A DNA stretch of 64,000 nucleotides, from assembly GCA_963555705.1 (NCBI GenBank), contig OY743170.1, forward strand, positions 28,533,362 to 28,597,361, written 5' to 3'. The DNA is from Ligustrum vulgare. Its lineage: Eukaryota; Streptophyta; Magnoliopsida; Lamiales; Oleaceae. The notes below the pieces were generated by a model that was not told the DNA's origin, did not search any database, and was given only the letters and a program-made list of their open reading frames with translations. Within the stretch, counting starts at the first letter, position 1. Each line of letters starts with the position of its first letter. The translations under genes and the position numbers were made by a program. Of the stretch, positions 54,840-64,000 are shown piece after piece.

Positions 54840-55560
54840 TCATTGCATATACTTATGGGTGGATTGAATTGCTTGAGCTAGGTTTTGTATTGTTGATTTG
54901 GGGCTAGGGATATTGTGTTGACTAAGTTTTCACCTTGTGAAACTCACAATACTCTGGTTGCTTTTGTTGTAGTTGGGGGAAACCAATTCCCTTATATTAA
55001 CTAATTGATAGATGTCAAGAGACAACTCACAAGGGTTGAGAGGATACAAGCCACACTGGGTTAAGAATTGGGACGGGAGTATTGAACTCTTTATGTGTCT
55101 GTTCGGGAGATATTTGATGATGCATCTCTAGCACGCACTAACACACTCCGGTTATGCAATTGAATTTTCTTGCTAAAGAAAAGTGGGTTGTAGCCTGACT
55201 TTCCGAATTATGGGTCTGTCTTTTTGTTTGAGTCATGTTTCTTTTCTTTACATTATTGATCGAGGAAGAACAATGGTTTAAGTGTGGGGGAAATTTGATA
55301 ATTGCTTTAATAGCACTTATTTAGTTCACATATTGTTGTATTTTGTTATTGGTTTAATTTTATTAAAGTATCGTTTAATACATTTTTATGTTTTGTGTTG
55401 TGTAGGATCACAAATGACGAGAACAAGATTTCCTCTCATATTAATTCTCAAGTCACATTTAATTTTTTCTTTTATGCATAGTTTACATTTAGACAAATTC
55501 AAACAACAAAACGTCCCATTCTATTCTAGTTGATCGGACAACTAATTAGGTTCATCGTTC
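54840..55560 (+). mobile_element. Athila-type 3' remnant with polypurine tract and LTR start
   Basis: Non-coding sequence ending 'cgaggaagaacaatggtttaagtgtgggggaaat' (55,260-55,293), the usual Athila 3' tail (GAGGACxxxCAAxGxTTAAGTGTGGGGG), followed by an LTR-type start TTTGATAATTGC. Plus strand. How far the LTR runs (to about 55,560 or beyond) is not resolved and no coding sequence precedes it. Confidence 0.65.
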
Positions 55561-55892
55561 TTTGTGAGTTAGACACTTACTCTTATTACTACATTATTAA
55601 ATGATAATTGATGAGCAAGGAATTTATTATTATTTTAGTGCATCGCAACATGCACTGATAATGTACGCTTGAATAGATGAAATATGAAAGCTAAGCGTAG
55701 AGATCGGTAAAGTAAAAGACACTTTGCACTTTTCCTCTACTTTCTTGGCTTCCTTATCAGTAAGGTAATCTTAAAAAATCTCATAATTACCAAAGCTTCG
55801 CATGTAATTTCATTTTATTTCTTCATCAATTTTCACTTTCTAGTGTCATAAAAATTAAGGAAAAATTGTAATTGCAATCTCAAACCTTCACT

Positions 55893-56176
55893 TAGGCTCT
55901 GTTTGGTGAATTATTTATAAATAAATTTGTAAACAATATTTTTTTTCCAAATCCCTTTTTAACCATAAGCATTTTTCAAAACGAATTTTTAACTACATAT
56001 TTTATTTCAAAAATACCAATAAAATAATATTACATATAAATTCAAAAAAAAAAAATCCATACAAAATAATATTACATATAAATCCAAAAAAAATCCATAC
56101 TTTTTGATCATATAATATCATAAAAATCATTATTCATTTCAAATAAATCTTTTTAAACAACATCAAACAAGGGCTA
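55893..56176. mobile_element. MITE, about 284 bp
   Basis: Ends 'taGGCTCTGTTTGGTGAA' and 'acatCAAACAAGGGCta' are imperfect inverted repeats flanked by TTA/TAA-like bases. AT-rich interior with a repeated 'aaaataatattacatataaatccaaaaaaa' unit. Consistent with a Tourist or hAT-type MITE. Confidence 0.6.
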
Positions 56177-56256
56177 AATCTTTTGTTTGTGACATTCACA
56201 ACTCCATGCATTTTAATTTTAAGGCAGAGCTTCTTGTATTGTGAGGGGGCGGTGCA

Positions 56257-56988
56257 TAGATGTGTCAATCCGGGTGGTCCGGATCGGGTCGGTCTGTCAA
56301 CATAAAAGTCCGTAACGACCTGTTTAAAAAAAAGTTCGTCTGCTACGGGTTACGGGCTTGTTCTGGGTCAGCCCACAAATTTTGAACTACAACCCGGCCC
56401 GCCCCTGGCCCTTCCTGATCAAGTCCTTGCGGGTCGCGATTCGTTCTAATTTGGCCCGTATGAATAAAAATATAGAGTTTTTCATATTTATAGCAAATTT
56501 TTTATCAAGTTTCTAAATACAAAATGACTAAAAATGATAAATTCATATTTCTACCATAAAATATTTACATAAAATTTAAAATTATATTTTATGTTATATG
56601 AATTATTTCTAAATTTGTAAATTTTAATAAAACATAGACAAATAACAATTAAATGCTAAATGTATTTCTAATTACTATTATCAAAGAACATTACGTTCTT
56701 TAGCTGTTAGGGAGAAAAAAATAAGATTTTGCTTTAAAAGTTGTATTAGAGTTTGTAGAAGAAGAGAGATTTTCAATGTTACCATATTTAATAAAAATAA
56801 TTATTTTTTAATTATTTTTATGGGCCAGCGGGTTAACCGCAGCCCGTGAAGGTTGAAATCGCAAAACCCGCGGTTCACAACTTCTTAACCCGTGAACCGC
56901 CCGCAAGGGTCAGGGTCGGCCTACGATCCCGGGTCAATCCGAACCGATTTTTACGGGTCTAATCGATCCGTCCATCTTGACACCTCTA
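56257..56988. mobile_element. Non-autonomous hAT element
   Basis: 732 bp, ends TAGATGTGTCAATCC and GGACGG-type right end (reverse complement TAGAGGTGTCAAGATGG). 8-bp target duplication GCGGTGCA / GCGGTGGA (56,249-56,256; 56,989-56,996), one mismatch. GC-rich subterminal regions full of GGGTC/GACCC motifs, AT-rich centre, no transposase. Confidence 0.85.
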
Positions 56989-56996
56989 GCGGTGGA

Positions 56997-58600
56997 GCGT
57001 GTTATAGATGAAGAATTTTCCTTAATTGTTTGTATCATGAGATCAAATCAGCCCATTTGACTATCAGTTTACTAGAGAAATAAAATTTTAACATCTTTAA
57101 ACCAATTTAAGGAGTAGATACTAATTCCTCATAAAATAGCCAATCTTCAATCAAACCCTAGTGAAAACAGCCACTTTCCATCGCCATTGCCACCACCTTC
57201 AAACCCAAAGTATAAACTCTAGAATATTTGTAAAGTTTCATTTAATTCAGTTCGAAATCTTGCTACTGTACTTTTTCATGGACCTTCCTTCCCTCATAAA
57301 CTCCCAATTAAAATCCTTCAATTTCTTGAATTTCTCTACACTTGTTTCTGTAAATTACTCTACATTTTCTCTCTTCAGAATCTAGAAAGCCTAGAAATTA
57401 AAGAAATCAAAAATTATTGTAAATTTCTCAAGTCCTCAAAATACGAACTTGTTTCTGAAAATTATAGCTCAGCTCACCCATCAAACCCTTTTTTTATTTA
57501 GTCCAATTTATTTCGCAAAATCATGAACTTTGCTATGAAATCCTTTAAGAAGAAATTGACTTCTGCTTTTCAAAAATCTGGTAGGCATGAAATTAGGTTC
57601 TTGCAGAATGAGAAGTTTTTTTATGTTTATTTGTTCGGGATATTACTCAATCAATGAAAAAGTTTTATGTTGAGGAAATGAGAATTTTTTTGTGTTCCTG
57701 TGGTGAAGTGTTGAAGATCGAGCATTGGATTAGTTGAACAAACGGGATTGTTCGAATTTGAAGTTTTTAAAGAAACGGGTATAGAATTCGCATACAAATT
57801 TTAGCCCATAATATTTTGGGATAATTGCACAGGGTACTGAAATTTTATATCAAAATTGAATTTTACTGTTCCATAGAGAAAAAAAAAATGAAAAATACGT
57901 GTTCTTCTCAGGCTGCCTTACTTCACTGTTCTTCTTCTTCCCCGACTGCCTACCAGTGACAACTACCAAATTACCTTCACCACCAGCATCAACCACCACC
58001 AAACCATCGTCACCACCCGCATTAACCACCGACACCACTGAATCACCGCCACTGAACCACCTGTTTAATCTTCATCACCTCTGAAACACATAAATCAACC
58101 TCAACAGCGGTGGTGCTGGTTATTTGAAGGTGGTGTGGTGGACGTGTCACGGCAGTGGTTGTTGTAGTGTAGGGTTGCTGGTGTTTGGTGGTGGGGCGGG
58201 TGATTTGAAGGTTCTGCGGTGGATGTGAGGTAGTGTTGGTGCGGTGTTGCTGGTGCGTGGTAGTGGTAGTGGTGGTGTTGGTGATATTGCGGTTTCTATG
58301 AATCTATAGTGGTGGCGTGTAGTCGTGGTGTGGTGTTTATGATATGGTGGCGGTAGTTCAGTGTTCGATGGCGGGTGGTGTTGGTGGTTCGATGGCGGGT
58401 GGTGGTCAATGGTTATGACTTTGAGACAAAGTATCATAAAAAAAGTATAAAGTTTCAAACTGTGATACTGCAATTTCATCCAAAGTATCATAAACATTTG
58501 ATGGAGCAATTGATAGAAAGAATGACTTCTCTTTTGGGAAACCAAAACGAGAGGAACAGACAGAGGGTTTAGACTAAGAGTCTGTGGGAGAAGACGATAG
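56997..58600. other. Intergenic region with a possible orphan first exon and CCACCA/GGTGGT low complexity
   Basis: 57,523 starts an ATG frame MNFAMKSFKKKLTSAFQKSG followed by a donor-like GTAGGC; it could be a first coding exon but nothing downstream supports it. 57,950-58,100 is CACCACC-rich and 58,110-58,420 is GGTGGTG-rich on the same strand. 'aaagtatcataaa' occurs twice at 58,428-58,495. No recognised gene. Confidence 0.4.
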
Positions 58601-58619
58601 TACTATGAGGAAATCCCAC

Positions 58620-59049
58620 AAGTTCGTCGTAGGCCGCAGTAGTAGATGACATGAGGCTCTGGGAAATTGGTATGGGAACTGAAGAATTTCATGGCGGCAT
58701 GCAAGCAAAGGACTTCCCTATTTGGTTAGCCAGTGTTGAGGAAATTTTGGAATTCAAAGGAGTGCCAGAAGACAAACATGCTTTAGTGGTGACTAGATTA
58801 AGGGGAAGGGCGACTGCGTGGTGGTAACAATTGAAACTAACCCGTAACAGGGTGGGCAAGTCGAAGATTACTTCTTGGGAGAAGATGAAGAAACAGATGC
58901 AGGGTGCGTTCCTGCATTACAATTTTCAGAGGTTGATGTACCAGCGACTGTAGAATTTGAAGCAAGGAAACATGTCGGTGGATGAATATACCACTGAATT
59001 TTACCAACTTATTGCCATAAATGAGATCCAGAAGACAGAAGACCAATTG
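58620..59049 (+). pseudogene. Ty3/gypsy gag fragment, family D
   Basis: Plus strand: EEFHGGMQAKDFPIWLASVE, EILEFKGVPEDKHALVVTRL, RGRATAWW then a stop, KSKITSWEKMKKQMQGAFLH, NYQRLM-type YNFQRLMYQRL, GNMSVDEYTTEFYQLI. This is the chromovirus-style Retrotrans_gag domain. It is cut at 59,049 by the 5' LTR of family C. Two stops (W-W-stop; QRL-stop). Confidence 0.82.
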
Positions 59050-59890
59050 TGATGTGATCCAAAGTAGGAGTCGAAAGGAGAAGTCGAGCTATCGGTAATA
59101 CGACAGTGATCTACTTGAGAAACAAAGCAAGTTTCATGTTGAGGTCGAGCCAAGAAGATGGAAGGACCAAGCCAAGGTGAAGGGTCTAAGTTCGAGGGCC
59201 AGAATCATGATTACAGCTGTAACAATGGACTCTCACGGCCGTAACTCTCTCTCGAGGTAAGGGAAGAATTCCAAGTTTTTGATTATTACGGCCATAAATC
59301 AAGAAACCCACGATTGTAACTTGTTCTCGGGTGAAATGAAGTATTCCAGCAAAACAATACTTATGGCCATAAGTCCAGAAGTCACAACCGTAATGGTCAA
59401 TCAAAAAATTACTTACGGTCGTAAGAATCACTTTCACGGCCTTAACTTCAATTTTTCAGATTTTCGCGAATTTTAATTGTTTTCCATTTTTAAATAATTA
59501 TTCAATTTTTAATTAATTATTTCTATATTTTGAACCCTAATTGCAGATAGGGCTAGGTTTAAGGTTTTTTTGACTATATTATGTTATGTTTTTCATTATA
59601 AACAATTAGACAACTTAGATTATTGAATAAATTGAGAGCTTTTCTCTTTGAAAAGGTTGATGATTCCTTTTTGTGTTCTTTAAGAACAATATTGAACATA
59701 TCAAAATTGTGAAATATTTGTGCCGTTCCAATCAGAAACTTATCAAGGAAGTTGACCTTGTGGCATTTCAAAACTATTGGTTCTTCAATCCGCATCGTCG
59801 AATCATCGTGTCATGATTGTTGGGTCAAAGTTCTACCGTCAATCCTATCTTTTATTTATTGTTTTTATTATTATTGTTTGTGTTTATTCA
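59050..59890 (+). repeat. 5' LTR of family C
   Basis: 841 bp, TGATGTGATCC...GTTTATTCA. Holds at least six ACGGCCGTAA-like palindromes between 59,205 and 59,450 and a TATA-like 'gactatattatgtt' near 59,572. Confidence 0.82.
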
Positions 59891-59892
59891 GG

Positions 59893-59910
59893 TGGTATTA
59901 GAGCTTAGAT
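59893..59910 (+). promoter_or_regulatory. tRNA-Met primer-binding site of family C
   Basis: TGGTATTAGAGCTTAG two bases after the LTR; one change from TGGTATCAGAGC, the initiator tRNA-Met site. Confidence 0.82.
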
Positions 59911-60299
59911 CTAAATTCAGTTCTTGATATTTTCTTGATTTTTCTTGAGTCTTCTTGTTCTTCGTGTTCGTTGTTCCAGTAAATTTTTTTTATTATTATT
60001 TGATCCATACAGAAATCCAATAAAAACCCAATCTTGTTTATTTTAGTCAATTCTTATCCAAATTCAATTCCGTTTGTTTCACTGCACTCGTAGTTGAATT
60101 CTCTAGTAAAAAAAAATAGAATTCAATATTTTCCCAAATATTCCGAATTTTCTCAATTTTCAAATTTTTTTGTTCTTATTCGTGTCTTCTCTTGTCCTAC
60201 CATTACTTGAAGTTTTTGGTTGTTCTTGAAGTGCTTGGAAGGGGGATTTTGAGTGATACACGAGTGATACATTTTGTGAGGAAATTCTTAATTATTTCT

Positions 60300-61866
60300 T
60301 TGAGAACTAACAATGTCCAGCGGCAGGATTCATCTTCTTCATCTGTTGGGGACAACAAGGAATTGATAGAAGGGGGTCGGTAGCTTCATCAATGAGCCAC
60401 AACAAACGACCTGAAGGTATGAATATGGTGGATAGGAATAATGTAGGTGTAATGGCAACGCTACATGAACACTTTGAGAAGTTGATGACTAGGATGGATA
60501 GGTAGGAAGAAACAATTAATCAATTGCGTAAGGTGAAAACTTATACAGGCCCTAGAGCTAGGAGGGGTAATGAGAGAGATCATAAAATGGGAAATAATCG
60601 TAGGTTTGGATATGGGTTTGATGATGAGGAGCTTGGAAGTGAAGGGAGTAGTATACAATCATCCGTGGCTAGTGTAAGAAGGAGGAGGGGTAGAGGAGAT
60701 AGGTATTTAAGGGAAATTAATAGAAGACCTCGTTGTGATCAAGATGAAGTAGATGGTAATCTAGGTAATATCAAAATGTATATTCCACTTTTATGGGAGT
60801 GATCCAGAGGCTTACCTAGATTGGGAGAAGAAGGTAGAGTTGATGTTCGATTGCCATAATTATTCGGAGGAAAAGAAGGTGAGGTTAGCGGTAGTTGAGT
60901 TCACCGATTACGCAATAAATTGGTGGGATCAATTGGTGAACGATCGAAGGAGAAATGGTGAGAGGCCGGTGGATACATGGCATGAGATGAAAACCATAAT
61001 GAGAACGAGGTTTGTCCCAAGCCACTATCATAGGGATATTTACCAAGGTTGCAGGGGCTTACGCAAGGTCCTAGGAGTGTAGAGGAGTATCATAAGACAT
61101 GGAGGTCGCGATGATTAGGGCCAATGTGGTGGATGATTGGGAAGCTACAATGGCTAGGTTTTTCGGTGGGATGAACAGAGATATTGCCAACATCATTGAG
61201 TTACAACATTATGTGAAACTAGGAGACATGGTGCATATGGAAATGAAGGTGAAGAGGCGAATAAAGTGAAAGAGGGTAGCAAAGCATTCACCTGGATCAT
61301 ATCCTACATCCCATCCACGAAGGGATCCTAATGAGGAACATGTTCCGAAGGGGAAAGAGGAACCTACAACGAAAGGTAAAAATATTTTTGATTCCCAACC
61401 TGCTAAGAATAGGAATATTAAATGTTTTAAATGCTTGTGTTCGGGTCATATTGCATCCCAGTGTCCAAATAAAAGAGTAATGTTTTTGCGAGATAATGAG
61501 GAAATTAGTTCGGAAGATGAGTTTAAAGGGATGCCTAGATTACATGATATTGGGGCTAGTAGTAGCAATGATGAAGGGTTAACTTATGCGGCGAAAGGAT
61601 GACTTGTTAATAGGCATGTCCTGAGTTCTAGAGTTAAGATGGCTGAAGTGGATGAACAAAGGGATAACCTTTTTCACAATAGGTGTTTGGTGGGAAAAAA
61701 GGTTTGCAGGATAGTAATTGATGGGGGAAGTTGTACTAATGTGGTTAATACAATGTTGGTGGAAACGTTGGGATTGCCTAAGTTGAAAATCCTAATCCCT
61801 ATAAATTGCAATAGTTAACCGAATCGGGGGAACTTAAAGTGAACAGGAAGGTTAATATTAAATTTA
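60300..61866 (+). pseudogene. Family C gag, zinc knuckle and protease start
   Basis: Frames 60,524-60,802 and 60,840-61,082: FGYGFDDEELGSEGSSIQSS, VRRRRGRGDRYLREINRRPR, MMFDCHNYSEEKKVRLAVVE, FTDYAINWWDQLVNDRRRNG, TIMRTRFVPSHYHRDIYQGC. Continues broken to 61,280 (ANVVDDWEATMARFFGGMNR). Knuckle CFKCLCSGHIASQC at about 61,424-61,465. Protease start VCRIVIDGGSCTNVVN near 61,705-61,750 (D-G-G-S active site usual in plant gypsy). Frameshift near 60,800 and stop near 61,082. Confidence 0.85.
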
Positions 61867-62159
61867 CCACTAGTATATACCCGTGCGATGCACATATAAC
61901 ATTATTGTTATGTTTCTTGCAATGGGAAATGTTAACAAACAAATTGGCATAATAAAGTTATGAACTTAAAGAAATTAAGTGGGGTAGAAACTCCAATTAG
62001 TTTTTACTCCAGGATGATAGAACATTGGAAAAACTCATAAGATGTACTTTCTATTTTTTTAATACAACTATTTATGATGCTTCATCGAAAAATATAAAAA
62101 AAAAAATCAGATAATATATTGCACTCAACAACTAACTAATGTAGAAGCTGATGATGGCT

Positions 62160-62566
62160 ACCAATTAGCAAATAGAATCATCTACTTCTTCTCTTAGAAT
62201 CTGCAGCTTATTGGATAATGAAATCCCAGTCAGGCTAGGAGGAAGACCACAACAACTGCTCGATTTCAGCACCAGCTATGTATGCCAGAATAGGATCCAG
62301 CCTACCCTCGACTTGCTTCCCCTGGGAGGAAACATCCCAGATAATTTCCTGGGAATCATAACCTGCTGTGTAAATTTAGCAGGAGCTAGAAGGAGCACAT
62401 GCAATTGCCTTTCACACTCGCGTGGTGCCTCTGCAACTTTATGATAGATACAATGGAATTTTTCGTTTAGCATTGGTCTCCTATCAAGTTCCGATAACAT
62501 TCTTTGAACAATGCCAAAATCCTCCTTCCACAAAGAAAAATTTAAACTAATCCCAACAAAACTCAC
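62160..62566 (-). other. Possible captured exon, unrecognised
   Basis: Minus-strand frame of 96 codons (VQRMLSELDRRPMLNEKFHC, HKVAEAPRECERQLHVLLLA) with less AT bias than its flanks. No family recognised. It may be a third gene fragment in the same element or a chance frame. Confidence 0.3.
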
Positions 62567-62917
62567 AAATTTTTATAATGAAGCCTAATCTATATTGTAA
62601 CTCTGTATCATATTCATCAAGATTTACATTTTCACATTTATAAACTGAAACAGACATTTATAAAAACATTTTTTTTTCACATGCATATTAATGAATCCCT
62701 GGATTGCAAATTTCCAAGAATGCCCTAGTCCTAATGCTATGTTGACAGGTAAAAAAAAACTCATACGGACAGGAAGCAACCTCAAAACTTGTTTTACCTA
62801 ACCTAAATGACCATACACATTGCTCCACTTAAAATAGTGCCATAATCTGTGGATAAGAAAATGGAGGTTGAATTAACATATAGCATCATCTGTGAATACT
62901 TTTAAGTTATAACTTAC

Positions 62918-63178
62918 AATCAAGAACTAAGGAATGATCAAGCCCACATGCCAAGTCTACAACTTTAACATCAACTACTTTAATTAAAGTAGGTTCCCAA
63001 GCAATTGGCATTTTCCTTTCCTTCTCAATTTCTTCCAACACCAATTCCTCGACAACTTCATTCATTGAACCGGGATTTTTACAACTCGACTCTGCCTTAG
63101 AAGCAACCGAATCTAGCGGAGAAGTTTCAAGAAATTCCCCAATAGACATAGAAAGAAAAAAGTTTTGAGCCATCATTA
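62918..63178 (-). pseudogene. RCC1-like exon fragment
   Basis: Minus-strand frame DSVASKAESSCKNPGSMNEV, then KMPIAWEPTLIKVVDVKVVD, then LACGLDHSLVL, ending at a strong donor GTAAGT (62,912-62,917 on the plus map). 'V-x-x-L-A-C-G-x-D-H-S-L-V-L' is the RCC1 repeat core. An AG acceptor candidate lies at the start of DSVASK. A single repeat only, so a fragment. A (TA)n run of about 50 bp (63,188-63,239) follows upstream. Confidence 0.5.
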
Positions 63179-63184
63179 GTAAAA

Positions 63185-63187
<3 letters not shown>

Positions 63188-63239
<52 letters not shown>
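63188..63239. repeat. (TA)n microsatellite
   Basis: Uninterrupted TA run of about 52 bases. A similar run of about 60 bases lies at 33,523-33,583. Confidence 0.95.
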
Positions 63240-63240
<1 letters not shown>

Positions 63241-63670
63241 CCTTCAAATGATTTTCTGATAGAGAGATGAAGGGTATAACTCAGTATTTTATTAAAGACA
63301 TACCGCTTGGTATGCAACAATTTTAGGTGAGAGAGAGAGAGAAGTAATTAGAAGGTTGCCATTTCTAGACATCGTTTTTTCTTTTGCATCAGCGTATTGA
63401 CTTAAATGGTCAATCTAGCCAGTATCTCATTGCTAATGCACTTTGATTGACCAGTTGGAGAATCAATCAAGCTTGGATGAATTCCAACCATTATCCTCTT
63501 AAAATCAAGTGACATGAAAACTGAGAGCTTGTGTATTACACTAATGTGACTATTAACCTTTTGCAAACGAAAATTCTACAGATGGAAAAGTTGATTCAAA
63601 CAATCACATAAAAGAACTCGAAAAAATCTTAATCTTAAATTATGATTGCACAACATATTTCTTGGCAAAC

Positions 63671-63919
63671 CCTTTCAAACTGAAGCTCCAGAAGTTGTGA
63701 GTTCAGTTCTCCTGACTTCTTAGTTTTCAAGCCTAGTTCATCTACATGAATATCATTAGGATTCAATGTCTTATCATTGCCTTCTATTTCTGTAAAGATC
63801 TGAGTAATCTGCAATTGTAGTTTGGAAAGCTCCCTGACCCTTCGATGTTTCAGCATCCTCAAATTCTCCAATGTAGGTTTTATAACAGAGATTTGATCCT
63901 TAAGATTGCCCTCCATCTT
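63671..63919 (-). pseudogene. MAP65/ASE1 microtubule-bundling protein exon fragment
   Basis: Minus strand: KMEGNLKDQISVIKPTLENL, RMLKHRRVRELSKLQLQITQ, IFTEIEGNDKTLNPNDIHVD, SGELNSQLLELQFER. Plant MAP65 N-terminal dimerisation region has the same pattern (L-W-K-Q-K-E-E-R-V-K-E-F, QSQI..IC.EIAG, QLQELQKEK). Bounded by an AG acceptor (63,920-63,921) and a weak donor GTTTGC. No adjoining MAP65 exons are found to the left; those to the right are beyond the window. Intact frame. Confidence 0.65.
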
Positions 63920-64000
63920 CTCATACGAAAACAGAAAAAAACAATTCAATATATAACACCAAATATGCAGACAATAATCTAATTCTAAGTCCATCCAAAA

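Larger units (their letters stand above)
59050..61869 (+). mobile_element. Ty3/gypsy element family C, 3' truncated
   Basis: 5' LTR 59,050-59,890, primer site at 59,893, gag 60,300-61,280, CCHC knuckle and protease start, then cut at 61,869 by a Helitron-like end. Its LTR also occurs as the solo LTR at 39,270-40,094. Inserted in the family D gag. No pol or 3' LTR in the window. Confidence 0.82.
61870..64000 (-). mobile_element. Putative Helitron 3' part with captured exon fragments
   Basis: At the junction with the family C protease the minus strand reads GTGCATCGCACGGGTATATACTAG followed by T: a short GC hairpin, then about 8 bases, then CTAG-T, the layout of a Helitron 3' end (hairpin, CTRR, inserted before T). 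The body would extend right past the window and contains RCC1-like and MAP65 exons on the same minus strand. No TIRs or target duplication are seen. The 5' TC end and Rep/helicase are not in view. Confidence 0.5.

Noticed and set aside
57523..57582. Functional first exon of a host gene
   Set aside because: Only 20 codons with a fair donor; no further exons or domain support found.

Overview
This window is nuclear DNA from a flowering plant, probably a eudicot. The signs are one intact host gene with seven coding exons and GT-AG introns (a PTI1-like protein kinase), exon-sized pieces of other plant genes (RNase T2, RCC1-like, MAP65), and about 85 percent nested transposable elements and endogenous viral DNA. 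I see no bacterial operons, CRISPR arrays, tRNA genes or genuine rRNA genes.

Layout. 1-4,196: gag-protease-only Athila-type Ty3/gypsy element (family A, minus strand). It sits in a Ty1/copia element (minus) that runs from 4,197 to about 19,430. The leader of that copia element is split by a complete 11.2-kb Tat-lineage Ty3/gypsy element (7,229-18,445, target duplication GGCTC) carrying gag, protease, RT, two RNase H domains, integrase and an antisense ORF with apparent introns. 19,560-20,170: gypsy gag-protease remnant. 21,009-31,236: near-complete endogenous caulimovirid (plant pararetrovirus) genome, decayed, opened close to a tRNA-Met primer site. Its RNase H is split by a 1.1-kb TIR transposon (27,079-28,184). 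31,709-32,554 and 32,900-35,345: two solo LTRs with target duplications. 35,953-37,893: the kinase gene (minus strand). About 39,050-42,960: second family A element, containing a solo LTR (39,270-40,094) in its LTR and a Cassandra TRIM carrying 5S rRNA-like LTRs (41,596-42,336) in its gag. 44,316-44,757: LTR of another minus-strand element. 44,974-53,012: complete gag-protease-only Athila-like element (family B, target duplication GCTTC). 53,098-53,242: RNase T2 exon. 53,250-58,560: AT-rich DNA with MITEs, an Athila 3' remnant and a non-autonomous hAT element. 58,620-61,869: gypsy gag (family D) interrupted by another gypsy element (family C). 61,870-64,000: what looks like a Helitron 3' end followed by RCC1-like and MAP65 exon fragments on the Helitron strand.

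How it fits together. The only gene I would call functional is the PTI1-like kinase. The rest is a stack of insertions whose order can be read from target duplications and interrupted frames: copia, then Tat and family A; family A, then solo LTR C and Cassandra; the viral integrant, then its TIR element; family D gag, then family C, then the Helitron. The most unusual items are the caulimovirid integrant (two retropepsin-like domains in tandem, many small ORFs), the intron-containing antisense ORF and gag micro-inversion of the Tat element, and the putative exon-capturing Helitron.
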